NCBI GenBank assembly: GCA_013399875.1
Contig: VXAZ01007995.1
Span: forward strand, 2,955,486-3,019,485
Direction of reading: 5' to 3'
DNA: 64,000 nt
Source of the DNA: Gymnorhina tibicen
Lineage: Eukaryota > Chordata > Aves > Passeriformes > Artamidae
In this document: positions 25,201 through 36,799 of the stretch, one piece after another
How the letters are laid out: each line of letters starts with the position of its first letter
Numbering within the stretch: position 1 is the stretch's first letter
The notes under the pieces: generated by a model
The model's database searches: none
Told to the model about the DNA's origin: nothing
What the model saw: the letters and a program-made list of their open reading frames with translations, nothing else
Made by a program: the position numbers and the translations under genes

Positions 25201-25254
25201 CATTCTCAACTGCCCCCACTGAAGTGAGATAAAGTAGCAGAAACAAAAATAAAC
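22231..25254. other. Non-coding DNA, no gene recognised
   Basis: Frames of 91 to 135 codons (for example 24046-24453 plus, 23381-23764 minus) lack recognisable domains. A TTTTGGTTTTGG-type low-complexity patch occurs near 22615-22640. Positions 24840-24870 carry a G-rich run (GGAAGGGGGAGGGGG). Confidence 0.5.
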
Positions 25255-25404
25255 GGGGCTTCTTTCTCCCCTCTTTCCCCAGCCGCTGGGGTCACTGTTG
25301 TGTCTTGCTCTCCGGAGCTCTGAGCGGGTGCCACACAAGGCGTGCAGGGAGAGGCAGGAAGGACAGGCTGCGGTTGTGGCGAGGGGCTCCCAGTGCTTGG
25401 CTGC
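25255..25404. other. Locally GC-rich patch, not a convincing CpG island
   Basis: The patch is clearly more GC-rich than its flanks and contains several CpGs (CAGCCGCTGGGG, CTCCGGAGCTCTGAGCGGG, CAAGGCGTGC). It is only about 150 bp long and has no TATA box or obvious initiator. It explains the long minus-strand open frame (187 codons, 24889-25452) and three overlapping plus-strand frames. A small promoter or a decayed GC-rich repeat is possible. Confidence 0.4.
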
Positions 25405-25500
25405 ACCTCCCAGCTCTGCTCCAGCCTTCCTGCACTGCCTTTGCCAAGTCACTTCACCTCCCCATGCTCAGTTCCTCATCGGAGAAAGACAATATTGCTT
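25405..25500 (+). repeat. MIR-type SINE remnant, forward orientation
   Basis: The order CCCAGCTCTGC, TTTGCCAAGTCACTTCACCTCCC, GCTCAGTTCCTCATC and a degraded AATGGG-AATA segment follows the forward MIR core (CCCGGCTCTGCC, GGGCAAGTCACTTAACCTCTC, CCTCAGTTTCCTCATC). The match is good through the core and decays at both ends. Named from memory of the consensus. Confidence 0.6.
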
Positions 25501-28149
25501 CTTTTTTCTCATCTTGTAGCTTTTTCTCATCTCTAGCTTCGTGTCTGTAGACAGGAAGATTTTTTAGGCCAGGGTAATTTCTTACTACCTGATTCTTGCC
25601 CTGCCTAAAACAATGGGGCTTTGGTCTGTAAGAACATTTAGGTAACAGAAAAATTTAGCTAATAGCAAGAGTACTTGTCCAGATCTGCATGTCCTCTGGG
25701 TTTGCCTTACCTTCCTCATGGCCAGAACTGTTGGAACAGTTTTAATCACTCCGTGAATATACTTGACAGCTTTGAATCAAACCCAAACCCAAATTGAAAA
25801 CTGATTTGAATTGTTATTTCTTTTCAAACCCAGAACTGAACCTACAGTCTTACTTTGAAGACTATGTGGGACTCAAAAAAACCCCAACCAACAGAGCAAA
25901 ACTTTCTTTGTAGCTGGACCAAAACTCAACTAAAAAAATGACTGGTTTGAGTCCATAACAGATTTACTTCCTTGATGATTTCAGTTCCCTGTTATTCATC
26001 ATGTCATGTTAGCTGAGGTTATTAGGAAATACACCACTATTTGTGTAAAAATTAATAGTTTGTGAAAGCTTTAAAGTCCTTGGCATAAATGGTTACTTGG
26101 TAGAAACTTGTTACGAAATGTCATGGTCACTTGTAGCCAGTTTTCCATTCTGAAACCTTTGATCAACTGATTGGAGAGAAAGCACAACTAAACCAAGAAA
26201 CAATCTGCAGGTTGAAAGCACTTACCTGAAAGCACCAAAAGAGATAAGAGTAACAAAGATCAAGCTGACAGAAATGGTGTTTGGATCTGATTTTCCAGCT
26301 CAGTTCTGGCTGCTGATGTGACTAAGTTGCTGTGCTTGGACTTGAGCGCCCCTTAGTTTTGGTTAAAAAAAAGGTAAAGAGGAGGTTGGGATGTTGTGTT
26401 CCAGACAGTGAGCTGAGCAGAGACAATAAAACTTGGAATTTCTTCCCTCAGTTCAGTAAAATTTTTTGACCAAGTCTCATGATCCAGCCCAAACTATACA
26501 TTATGTTTTGTCTTCTGGTTTTCTAAGTTTGACTTTTAAATGAAAAGTCCTGCAAAAAAATGAAGAATCCAAACATTTTCATGAGGTGTTGGTGTTACTT
26601 ACCAGTCAGTCTTGTGTATTTAGGTACAGTTTCTTTATGGTCTTTGATCTACGCAACTGCAGGCAGCCACTGTCAGAAGCCAAAATCATTACAGATCATC
26701 TCACACATGACACAGGCGTGCATGCAGTGGTGCTCTTCTTGAAACCTTCTGCCTGCTGCTGTTTTCATAACCTTAAAATTGAGGGTGTGTTGAGTGAACA
26801 GGGCAGACTTGGCTTTGACTGGACACAGAGAGAAAAGGACAGAGAAGAAACAGGCCTGGGAAAAGCTCAGGTACGCCAAATGCCTGCAATTACCTGCCTC
26901 TACCCTTCCTTTCACCATCTATGAACAAGTAGTGACGGGTGACTGCAATGACTGGAGTTATTAATCTACAGCTCAGATGAATTAATTCAATTCTAGCTGG
27001 AAAAAATGCTCCCAAACATTAGGGCTAGGCCAGTAAAATTAAGCAAAAGCAGGAAAAGCGGGGAGAGGGGAAAACAGCCAAAATTCCTCATATCTTCTTC
27101 ATTCTTTCTCTCACACCTCCAGGGAACATCTGCAGTCCCAGCCCTATCTGAGCCTTTTGCAGCCACCAGAACAAGCATCTGGATGATGTGACAAGGCACC
27201 AGCAGGTCAGGAGAAGTGAAGCAGATGTGTTCCTGTGCAGATTAACTAAATATTTGAGATTTGAGTAATATTTCAGATTTTTTCCCCTAGATGGGGCTGT
27301 CAAATACATTGCCCACCACATAGCAGGTAAAGAGAGGGAGCAGCCTTCTCTTCTACAGGAAGCACTTCATAGACTGCCCTTTGTGAGCACTGTGCTATGG
27401 TTTGTTTTGCTGTGCCAGAAGAGACGCAGAGTGCATGTGTGCACAGCATGACAATACATGTTCATGTTCGTTTCCACTGATGAAGACAGAGAAGACTGAC
27501 TGAAGGTGAATCGATGCTCCGGTGTTGTTCGTGGCTCAGATGGAAAAGCAATCAGAAAAGATCATTCGAGACACTGCCTTTGGGAAATAGGTTTGCAGAG
27601 GCAGAAAAACTATGTGTCTCCTAAGGAAACCACAGCCACTGCTGACAGCATAAAGCCCATCTTCTCCCCACATCCTTCCCTCTCCTGCTTCTGCAGCTTC
27701 ACGGCAGCCAAACCTCTGCTTTGTACCAGGCTGACAGACCAGACCCAAAGTGCTCTGCATGCAGCCAAGTGACAGAGATAAGGCCAGTGATTTTGGAGCA
27801 AATGTCCTCTGTCTCTCTGGCTCCCATCCTTGTTTGTTCGTTGCCGTGACCCGTAAGCTGTTTCCACTCCACTAAGTGACCAGTGAGTCACCACAACCCA
27901 CTGTGTGGGGAAGATAAAGGCACCCTGTGATCGAATGCACCCAAACACCTGATAAAATTCCCCCTCCCTCTCTCCTCCTCATGGGGGTCTGCAGGTAGTC
28001 CCTTCTGCAGGCGCCTGCTTATGTGGTCATGTTTGAAACCATCTTCTGTGACACCTATGCGGAGACTGGCTGGCTTGGACTAAGTCCTCTACAATAATTC
28101 TCTGGTCCTCCCCCTCTTCTGCTTTGAATGGTGAAGATGGGGCCAATGT
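25501..28149. other. Non-coding DNA, no gene recognised
   Basis: The region has short A runs and overlapping frames below 115 codons. Frames at 27506-27948 overlap on both strands in a slightly GC-richer patch. None has a domain. No named repeat is seen. Confidence 0.5.
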
Positions 28150-28290
28150 GTTGGGAAAATAAGCCAAACCGGATCAGGTGATGATGCAGGATTAGGTGCG
28201 GTTCCCCGCTGGGTGTCAAATCCCAGCACACCCACTGTTAGCCCATTATATTTTAATGGCAGGAGGATGATAAGTCAACACTTCAAAGAG
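28150..28290. promoter_or_regulatory. Possible conserved non-coding block
   Basis: Non-repetitive sequence with retained CpGs (AAACCGGATCAGG, GTGCGGTTCCCCGCTGGG) next to CCATTATATTTTAATGGC, which contains the interrupted palindrome CCATTA-TATTT-TAATGG. The GGATTAGG word resembles an OTX-type site. Function is inferred only. Confidence 0.25.
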
Positions 28291-28620
28291 AGAAAGAAGG
28301 CTGTGGAGAGCTTCCTGGATTCCTCTTTAAGGTGAAGAAAGAATCAGCCTTAATTAAAGTCACTTCTTATCTGTTTTCATCATTTTTGTTTCAAGAAAAT
28401 GGGAGGTTAAAATGGACAAGAAGAATAGCACAGGAAGAGTCTGAGAGAGAAAACAGTTTTTCCCTGTTCTTGCATGTCCCCTTTGTGATTTGCTTCCTTT
28501 GCCCTGCTTGGATAAAATGACACAAACCTGCCAAAACCTGCACAGAGTCAAATGCTTATCTCCACCCTCCATTACCAGAGCTTTGTCCTTCTCAGTTTGC
28601 CAGACCCCTTGTTCTGCCTC
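28291..28620. other. Non-coding DNA, nothing recognised
   Basis: An AT-rich stretch with no gene and no repeat that I can name, leading up to the CR1 end that follows. Confidence 0.5.
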
Positions 28621-28690
28621 TCATAAAATCATAGGATCATTTAAGTTGGAAAAGACCTTTAAGATCATCAAGTCGAACTGTTCACAGCAG
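28621..28690 (-). mobile_element. CR1 LINE 3' end, avian type, 5'-truncated
   Basis: The plus strand shows the reverse complement of the CR1 3' terminus: ATAAAATCATAGGATCATT, then AAGTTGGAAAAGACC, then TTTAAGATCATCAAGTC. Bird CR1 copies end in an ATTCTATG-type repeat preceded by this GATGATCTT / CTTTTCCAACC segment. Only about 70 bp survive, so this is a dead, strongly truncated copy. It is the clearest avian signature in the window. No open frame of reverse transcriptase is present. Confidence 0.85.
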
Positions 28691-30855
28691 GGAGTGGAAG
28701 ATGCTCAATGAAGGAGCCAGGTGTAAGGAACCTGTTCAACCATACAATTAAAAATCACAAAATCTGATCTTTTCAGGACCTGCTGCCACTGGGACAAAAG
28801 CAATTTGGCATTTATGTCATTGTGCTGAAAAAGTCATCACTTTCGGCGCTTAGGTTGTACCTCAGGTAATTTTGCAAGGATGTCAGCTGAGAAGGAAAAG
28901 CATTGGTGTGGTGGTTTACCAAAAGCAAAAGTAATATCAAAGGGAAGAATTACAAAGATTTATGTTGCACAAGTGTTTTCTCGCAGCCGGAGAGGCTTTT
29001 TCCACTGAGGGAAGAGGCTCATGTCTTTTTGAGTTTGATGGCATGGGAGAAAAAATGACAAAACCAGAGAAGATGGAGCAGCAGCTGTAAAATTATGTGG
29101 TGAGAGGTAAATGTTGGCTTCTCCCCATAACCTTTATTGTGGCCTGCTCACACTTGTTCACACAACAAACTTGTCTCCACTAGGTTTTCACCTCAGGCCA
29201 GGTGCCTCATGACAGTGAACCCCAAGGAGGAACACGGTGTTTTCTTCCAGCAAAGGCATAGCCTGAATTTCTGTGTTCCCTCCCTGACCTACTGCCGGAT
29301 ACAGGAAGCAAGAAAAACAGGAGCAAAAACCAAAATAGACAGCAACCTATGTCTCTGCTATAGACTAACTTCAAGCTCATCACTTTCCGTGCCAGTAAAG
29401 CATGGTTTGTCTTTTCTTGCTTTTTTTTTTTTGAGAAAAAGCTTCCATTTAACATCCAGAGCCAGATTAATAATCAACTATTACACCCTAAAGGTGAGTG
29501 TTTCTGTCCTGTCATAGACACAGATGATGTGATCATGTTGCTGTTTCTGCTGCACTATGGTTCGCAGAGGCATGGATTAAGAAATGTTAAAAAAGGTATT
29601 TTTATATCATTTGTGTCTCCCTCCATCATACACAGAAACTATGTATGCTCTGCTACTTGGAATAAATGCGAATGTTAGGACCTGCAGCTCCTGGGATAAA
29701 ACATTCTGGTATGAAGAAGAGAAACAATGATAAAAAGGTCTGGGTGAGGTGGGTTAAGTGTGCAGTCAACACAGAGAACCAGAACACCACCTTGGTGAAA
29801 ACTGAGGCATCACTGATTGCACTTCCAAATGAACATGGAATAACTGAAGCACCACTTTCAGGAGGGAAGCTGGGTAAAGGAAGAACCAACAAAAATGTCA
29901 GAAGGTTTTATTTTTAGATTGGTTTTGAAAGGAAATTTAACTTGTGAGCCTGTCCTGAGCATGACAAGAAATACGTGATAGTAGTTCCCAATAATCTTTA
30001 GGCACAACCAAATTTAGCACAGATGTGGAAGAATAAAAAATAAGTTCTTGCCTATTTCTTGAACAGAGGTAACTAGCAGATCATTCATAGGAGTGCACGG
30101 ATGTTTCCACCTTACCCATTGGAAAATTCACATTATTGTGCCACCCTTGAATCACAAACTCATAGGATGTCATCAAAACTGATGTTCACGGCAAAATCTG
30201 GTTTTAACTAACACAGATCATGAAACAAGTTTGCCATATGTCAGGGGTTTGCCCTTAGTGAAGATACCAAAAGGTCACAGTAAAGTTCCAGATAAATGGA
30301 AATGGAAAAAAGGATGAGTGAAAGCAACACAAAGTGAATTCTCCAGATGAGGAAAGACAAGCACGCAAAAAATCCCCTGAACTGAGTAAAACATGCACAG
30401 TGGGGAAGGAGTCACCATTTCATTGCTACATACTTGAGACACAACTGCATCAGGTTTGGTATTGCAAGAAGGAGTGACTGCGTGCATTCACACCCAGGTT
30501 ACACACACTGCTTAGAAACTCCACAGGTCTTACAAACTCTTCTACTTCTAGAAATAACCTGCTAAGAATGAAGACACTCCTGACCAGGACAGACTGGACA
30601 CTCTCCACACCTCCTAATCCAAGCTGTCCTTTTGTTCAAATCTCTCTTATAGAGCAGCTTGACTGACAGTAGTTCTGTGGGCAGTTCCTTAGAGCTGAAG
30701 AGACCTCTCACCAGTTTTCCAGTCACTCATGGGACTGAAGTGGCAATTTGTATGAAGTCTACATGTTAGACTGAGAAAAAGCAACAGGTATGTGCTGCTC
30801 AGTGTATTGTAGGTGTTGGGTGGGCAGGATCCAAAGTGGCATGGAAGGGACAAAG
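28691..30855. other. Non-coding DNA, no gene recognised
   Basis: A 126-codon frame at 29137-29517 and an 83-codon frame at 29666-29917 have no domain. A T12 run lies at 29421-29432. No named repeat is seen. Confidence 0.5.
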
Positions 30856-30960
30856 GAAAATGAAAATGAAAATGAAAATGAAAATGAAAATGAAAATGAA
30901 AATGAAAATGAAAATGAAAATGAAAATGAAAATGAAAATAATGAAAATGAAAATGAAAGA
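30856..30960. repeat. (GAAAAT)n hexanucleotide microsatellite
   Basis: Fourteen perfect GAAAAT units run from 30856 to 30939. After an AAT insertion at 30940-30942, two more units and a degraded GAAAGA follow. All frames are open across it, which creates artificial proteins of alternating residues (NE and MK on the plus strand, IF on the minus strand) in the frames at 30790-31116. The array is likely polymorphic in length. Confidence 0.98.
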
Positions 30961-31361
30961 AGCAGAGTGTTCTGATATTAAATTATTCCATTTTATGCTG
31001 CTGATGCAATCCGAGAAAACCAGCAATTTCCTTTTGGCCTCTGTTTTATGAGCAATCCTATTCAAGCTTTGATAATAAAAGGAACACAGGTGGGTAATTA
31101 AGGAGGTGTGAAACACAAATGAGTAGCCAGCTTTCTGCTAGTGCTTTTTGCAATGTGCTCTGGAAGGCTCTCCTCATCCAAGTGCTGAGTGATTGAGTGA
31201 CCTCACAGACTGACCTGGGGACACATTTTCTTCCAAAACAGAACGAAATTCAAAAGGTTTCTGTAAAAATTTTGCTCTAAAGATCGCTGACAGGTTTGCC
31301 ATTCCAAAAACTGTTTAGGAACAACGCTACCTCACTTGCAATCATGGTTTTCATAGATCGC
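30961..31361. other. Non-coding DNA, nothing recognised
   Basis: Unique-looking sequence between the microsatellite and the old CR1 remnant. No gene or repeat is named. Confidence 0.45.
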
Positions 31362-31555
31362 AGCAGAGCACAGAGACAGCCATAGCAGGTCAAGCCAAAA
31401 GTCCACCCAGCACAAGATGCACCTGGCAGTGGATGTTCAGTGAAGAGCAGAATAAGATGTGTGGAGTGATCCTTCCCCTTGCACAGCCCCTCAGCTCCTG
31501 GTTTACAGACTCACTGGAGAGGTTGTATCCTACCCATGGAGGATCTCCTCCACAA
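31362..31555 (-). mobile_element. Ancient amniote CR1/L3-like LINE 3' remnant
   Basis: The plus strand carries CCATAGCAGGTCAAGCC, AAAAGTCCACCCAGC, GGCAGTGGATGTTCAGTG, AAGAGCAGAATAAG, GTGATCCTTCCCCTTG and CCTCAGCTCCTGG. I recall the same ordered words in old CR1 3' ends of turtles and other amniotes (GGGTCAGACCAAAGGTCCATCCAGCCCAG, CAGTGGCCAGTGCCAGATGC, GTGATCCATCCCCTGT). The CTGTCTCC segment is deleted here. The orientation is reverse, as the complementary end is found at 60975-61122. It is much more diverged than the avian CR1 ends. Confidence 0.6.
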
Positions 31556-34500
31556 CTCAGTGGGAATGTAACATCCACACACTGCAAAGGACAAGACTCA
31601 GAAACCTTCACTCCAAAATTCCAGATCACTCATTGGAAGTATTGTAACACCTGCAGTGTAACAGCAGGGAAAGCCTTGCAGGTACAGGCTGAAGTTCTGT
31701 CTGGTGCAACAACACTCTTTACACGGGACTAAACCACGCAGTTAACATTTTGATTTACCTAACCACATAAATACATGTATTTTTAACACATGCAATATGC
31801 TTTTATATATATTAACAGACAAAGTTTTATCAATATGTTTAATTATATAACATATACTACGTAAATACTGCATGTTCACATATGTGACAAGAGAGTGTTA
31901 ACTGCTTTTTTAGCTTTGTTGAAAAGGCTAACAATGAACAATATATTTAATCCATCTCAGACATCAATTTTCTTCCATACTAATTTTTCTAATATTCAAG
32001 TCCAAAAAATTAATTTTAATGTATTCAGAGTCAGCAACAGAAAAGTTTCACTTAGAATAAAACTAGAATGAAATTAACTGAGGATTTTTTTTCCTTATTT
32101 CTGTTAAACAAGTGGCAACACACCCATATATGCTGTCTTTCTCAAAAAAAACAACCTTCTAAGTCAGCCAGGAAATCTTACAGAGGCCAAATACAGAGGA
32201 TATGAGCCGCTACCCTGAGTCACAAAAGGAGGTCTTTTGGGCCAGTCACTGCCTTTATAGCAGCCAGTAGCCAGTGCTCAAACAAGCAGAAAAAGCCAAC
32301 TGCTATAAAGTTTCTCTTCTGCCATTCCAGCTCTCAGAAAGCAGCAGTCATGGTCTTCTTAAGCAAAAGTTGCCTTTGGACACATTGTGTTTAACAGTCT
32401 GTGCTGAACTTCTCTGCTAACTTGCCCAAACCTTTTTGGAGATGTTTATCCTTGAGAACTGTGTGTACAGCCAGGTGAATGACAGGAGCAGGTTGATAGA
32501 TCACTCTCCAATGTCAGTTCCTGCGTTTTTTTCTTCATCCCATTAAACTCAAGTGAGATGTATGATGCCCACACTCGCTGCTATTAAACATCAAGGAGGA
32601 GCCTCCCTACTTCTGGAAAGGGCAAGTTTGTTTAGTTCTTTTCCTTGGTCTATTTTGGTTCATGTGAAAACAAATCTAATATCACTGGTGCTTGGCTTAC
32701 AGCCTCCCTAACCATTTCTCATGTTCCCAGACATCATGGGACACAAGAAAAAGAAAAGGAAAGAAAACCTGAGCATTTAGAGAGCTAGATCCTTAAAGTT
32801 AAAATAAAACTCCATATGCAGCTTCCATATGACTTACGTGGCCAAAAGTATTTATCTCTTCCTAATTTCTGCCTGTACAACTGAACTTCTCTGTTGTTTG
32901 TATGTTTCACTGGAAATCATGATCCAAAATCTGCTTTGGTTTTTTTTCCATTGTTATTTCAGGTTCGATATTTTGGTTTTTACTCTGGTGTTTTTTGTTT
33001 GTCTTCCTGAAGACTACTTCAGGGTTCAACAAAGTTTCTAAACCACAGGATTAAAGCTAGATTGCGAGGCAGGTACCTGGATGTTCCTTCTGGTTGCAGT
33101 CTCACTTGCTGACATCCTTTCCCAGGAATAAATTCTGAGGCTAGCTGATCATAGTGAGCCAAAAATTTGCTTTGTGATCTATCCCTCCTTTCCATGGCTT
33201 AGGAGGGATGGTTTTAAGTGAGGAAGTCATGGCTGTAATTAAACCAACCAGACCACAGTGATACATCCACAGGAAACACAACTTCATAGTGCATATCCCT
33301 GTTCCCGGGGATAATTATCAGGACTTCTAAAAATGTATGGGTATGTGTGCTTTGGTCTTTCTTCCTAACCCCAGTCCTTGCAAACCAGCACATCCTCCAT
33401 CTCTGGAAAGGTCCCTCTTTTAACCAAGTGAGTACAAGGATGCTGTTCCTGTGCACGTCCTTCTCATCACCTGAAGTGTGGAAAGCTGGGCAATTACAAA
33501 GTGACCCAAATGGCTCCACAGAGAACTATAATCTTGAGATTAAGTCCATTTAGGAGGCCTGATACCAAATATCCAACTGAAGCACAGTAAAACTGAAATT
33601 CCCTACCGACTATCTCTGCTCATAAAAGTGATTTAGATTGGTTCTCCCTCTACATGAGGTCTCTGCTGGCTGTCCGAAACAATTAACAGAGTAAATAATA
33701 GATTGCAATGTTTTTCTTTCCATCCAGATTTGTGCTTTATATGAGGGAACAGTTAAAACATACATCTTAAAATGTAAAATCCTTGAACCTCAGAATTCCC
33801 TTAGCTGCCGAGTGAAACCAGCAAAGCTCATTTGCAGGGAACAGCAACAAAAGTCTTGTCTTTCCTGCTGGAGATGCTCAGTTCAGGGCAGGGACTGCAA
33901 ACTGAATTTCTCATATCCTCAGCTCCTGCGTGACCATCCTATCTGACATTATTAACTCAATGTTTTTAATTTTTCAAGGGAAAAAAATGGGAAAGAGACC
34001 CAGACCATGGACTTTTCCCATGTTTCAGCCTGTCACGTAGGAAATCCTGCTAAGGACAGGGGGTCTCTGACTTCTCTACAGATGTGCAGTATCACCCAGA
34101 TCCACAGCAACATACAGATTCACGATGTGCTTGTTCGTGGCTTCTACAGGAATTTAGCAGCCAAATTCACACTAGGCTAAACTTCTAAAGACACGAATAG
34201 GCAGGTTGATACGTCAGTTAAACCTCAAAGGGCACACAGCAGAGGCTGTTCTCCCCTCCACAAACTGCTGCAAGAAGTGCAGCATCATGTCATTTTGGAC
34301 ATGAGGATCTCATCATAGGTCTGCTTCAGGGGGGCAATCCCAAAGTGAGTGACTGCTTTTTGGTGCTGCAAAGAGAACATGAGGTGGATGGAGGAGACTC
34401 AGACATAGATACAGTTGTACTTTACTTTCATTATCTTTGAAAACTCAGAGGCTTCCATCACCTAGGGAAGGATATGAAAAAATGTGGGCAGATCCCTGTC

Positions 34501-36799
34501 ACACAAAGTCTCCACCATCATGAAATCTCATGAAAGTCTTTATTCTTTGGCAAATGCCCTGGTAAACACATTTGATCAATTGGCCACTGCAAACAAAGGT
34601 GAGTCTCACTTTGGAGCAAGATAAATATATAATGCAAGTTAGGTAGATTCCTGCTAGTTAAACCAGAGTCCTAGGAGAGAGGAAGGAAATGCAGAAAGGA
34701 AGACCCTTGCCAGAGCAAAGATGAATATCTTGCATGTGAATATGTCAGATGCTTGAGAATCCAACCTAGGAACTATCAAGTTTCCAGTCACATCATCAGT
34801 GTTGACTCTGGAGTAAAAATTAGTGATTTTTTCCATTAAATCCTATTGATCTATTTCTCCAACAAGAAGCTTCTTCATCTAAATCACCGGTTTATTGTGC
34901 CTCTGATTGTTTAAGAGGATGTCATGGGAGCTATTGAAGAGTCACTTAAAACACTATTTGTCCCACCACACATAGACAAGTTGTGTTTCCATTCAAAGCT
35001 TTGCTGTGTGAATTAAATCTTTAAACATAGAGTGGCCTTTGTTTGTAAAATTAAAATAATATGTATTTTACATGTTCACAGACTCTTCCTTCTTCCAGAA
35101 GGATGGCCAAGTCACTCTGCTATTCAGCTATTCAGGCCTGAAATGCAAAGGGAATAGTAACTGATGAAATCCACATACACTGGTTACAGCTTTCTAAATG
35201 GGATACAGGTACATGATGGTTTTGCATCAGCAGGTGTAAGCAGGGTTTGGCTGTTTACCTGCACCCTTTCAGGTGCCTCACTCAGGGCCTAAAATAGAAT
35301 ATGCTTTGTATTCCTGACTCCTTTCCTAAGGATAACAAACTAGCACTTTTTTCAACTTGAGTAGCAAGATTTTTGCTTTGACCTGTGAGGTCCTGGTATA
35401 CTCTCTGACAGACAGTGATGCCCACAGTGTATTATGAATATGAAAAATAAAAGACCAGTCAGTTCTGGCAGCAGGCAGAGTTCACTGTTTCTGCACTTTA
35501 TTAGAGGAGGGTATATGAGATACTTCACTGTTTGGAAGTGAGCCCCTTCCAGAAAATGTCCCTGAGCATTTGGGATGAGAAAGCAGTTCAGATGAAATAT
35601 GGTCTGAGAGACAGTCCTCCAAAACCAGCACACAGATCCCTTACAATGTCCTTCTTTCTGGCAGCATTACCACAAAACTTTGGAAAAGAACCATTTTCTG
35701 GTTATCCTCAGCTTAGCAAGCAACAGAACATAGTCCTGTGTATATTTTATATTGTGGGAGAGACACCAATATCACAGCCTTAGAAAACTGACATCACAGA
35801 AAACAGAAATAATCCCCTCCACTCCAAACCTTCTATCCCAAGATCTCTGAACTACATTATATTATTTTACTGTCCAAAAATGTTTAAAAGTGTTTCAGGC
35901 ATTCCACCGAGCAACTAGAAATAGACATTCCTTTCCCAAATCATCTAACATCTATGTCCCAAATATAGCATAAAAAGCAGCCGGGTGATAGAAAAAATAA
36001 GGAAAGGAACAAAAACTGTATTCTACTCTGCTGGCACTTTATTCTGGAGAGGAGTATGTTCAGAAGCCTTCAGACTCGAGAAAGAAAGATTCCACATCTT
36101 CCTTTCAAAGTACCGTGTCTTTTTGATATTTAAAAATTCTTACATCCTAAAAGGTTTTAAGAGTCAGCACTGATATGAAATGTGAAGTAAAAATTTCCAT
36201 TTGTCCCTAAAAACCTTACTTCCCAAATTCTTTCACAAAGAGTTTGCTATTACAAACCAGAATTAACAAATCTCTGAAACTTTCTCTTCTCTGCCTGATA
36301 TTACAATGTAAAATCTGGTCTCTTGCAAGCAGAAAAGGAGAACATTTCTCCAAGGGGAACTGCAGCTCTTCCACACCTAACAGTCAGTCCCACCAAGAGT
36401 ACCAGAGCCCAGCACAGAAAGAAGGGAAATTTTCAAATGCCTCACTTTTTCCACTGCTCAGTTTTTCTTAGATTGTTACGTGGATTTTCATTAGGCTTCC
36501 AAGTTTGGAGAACTTTTATTATTGTTATAAACTCTGCTCATGAAGTGGATTTTCTAATCCTTTCATGCCAGACATTTGGCTAAATTCAAGCACAGAATCA
36601 GTTTGATATCTGACACATGTTCTCATGGGAACCATATCCTGCCACTGACACAGGAATAAACGTTGTCATCAGAGAGATCCATTCCTCCTCTATGCTTCTA
36701 CCGGAGTTACCTGTTTTTAATAATGACGATATTTGGGGAAAACATCTGTGTTACCTCACCATGTGACCAAAGTTCAAGAGAACAAGCCACATGCTGCAA
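31556..36799. other. Non-coding DNA with AT-rich segment at 31740-32090
   Basis: Positions 31740-32090 are strongly AT-rich, with many ATATAT, TTAATTATA and ACATATG words, and could be a matrix-attachment-like region. A perfect 9-bp stem with an 11-nt loop lies at 33181-33209. The remainder up to 36799 has only chance-like frames (the longest about 100 codons). Positions 36470-36560 have TTATTATTGTTATAAAC-like sequence that may belong to the following conserved-like block. Confidence 0.45.
33181..33209. other. Perfect 9-bp hairpin
   Basis: ATCCCTCCT (33181-33189) and AGGAGGGAT (33201-33209) are exact reverse complements around an 11-nt loop that itself contains CCATGG. No U-tract follows and there is no transcript context, so no function is claimed. 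Confidence 0.8.

Noticed and set aside
25255..25404. CpG island promoter
   Set aside because: Too short and with too few CpGs; no downstream gene.
24889..25452. 187-codon minus-strand open frame, the longest in the window
   Set aside because: It runs through a GC-rich patch and a MIR remnant, has no domain, and overlaps three plus-strand frames. Low stop density explains it.
30790..31116. Dipeptide-repeat proteins (NE, MK, IF)
   Set aside because: They are translations of the GAAAAT microsatellite.
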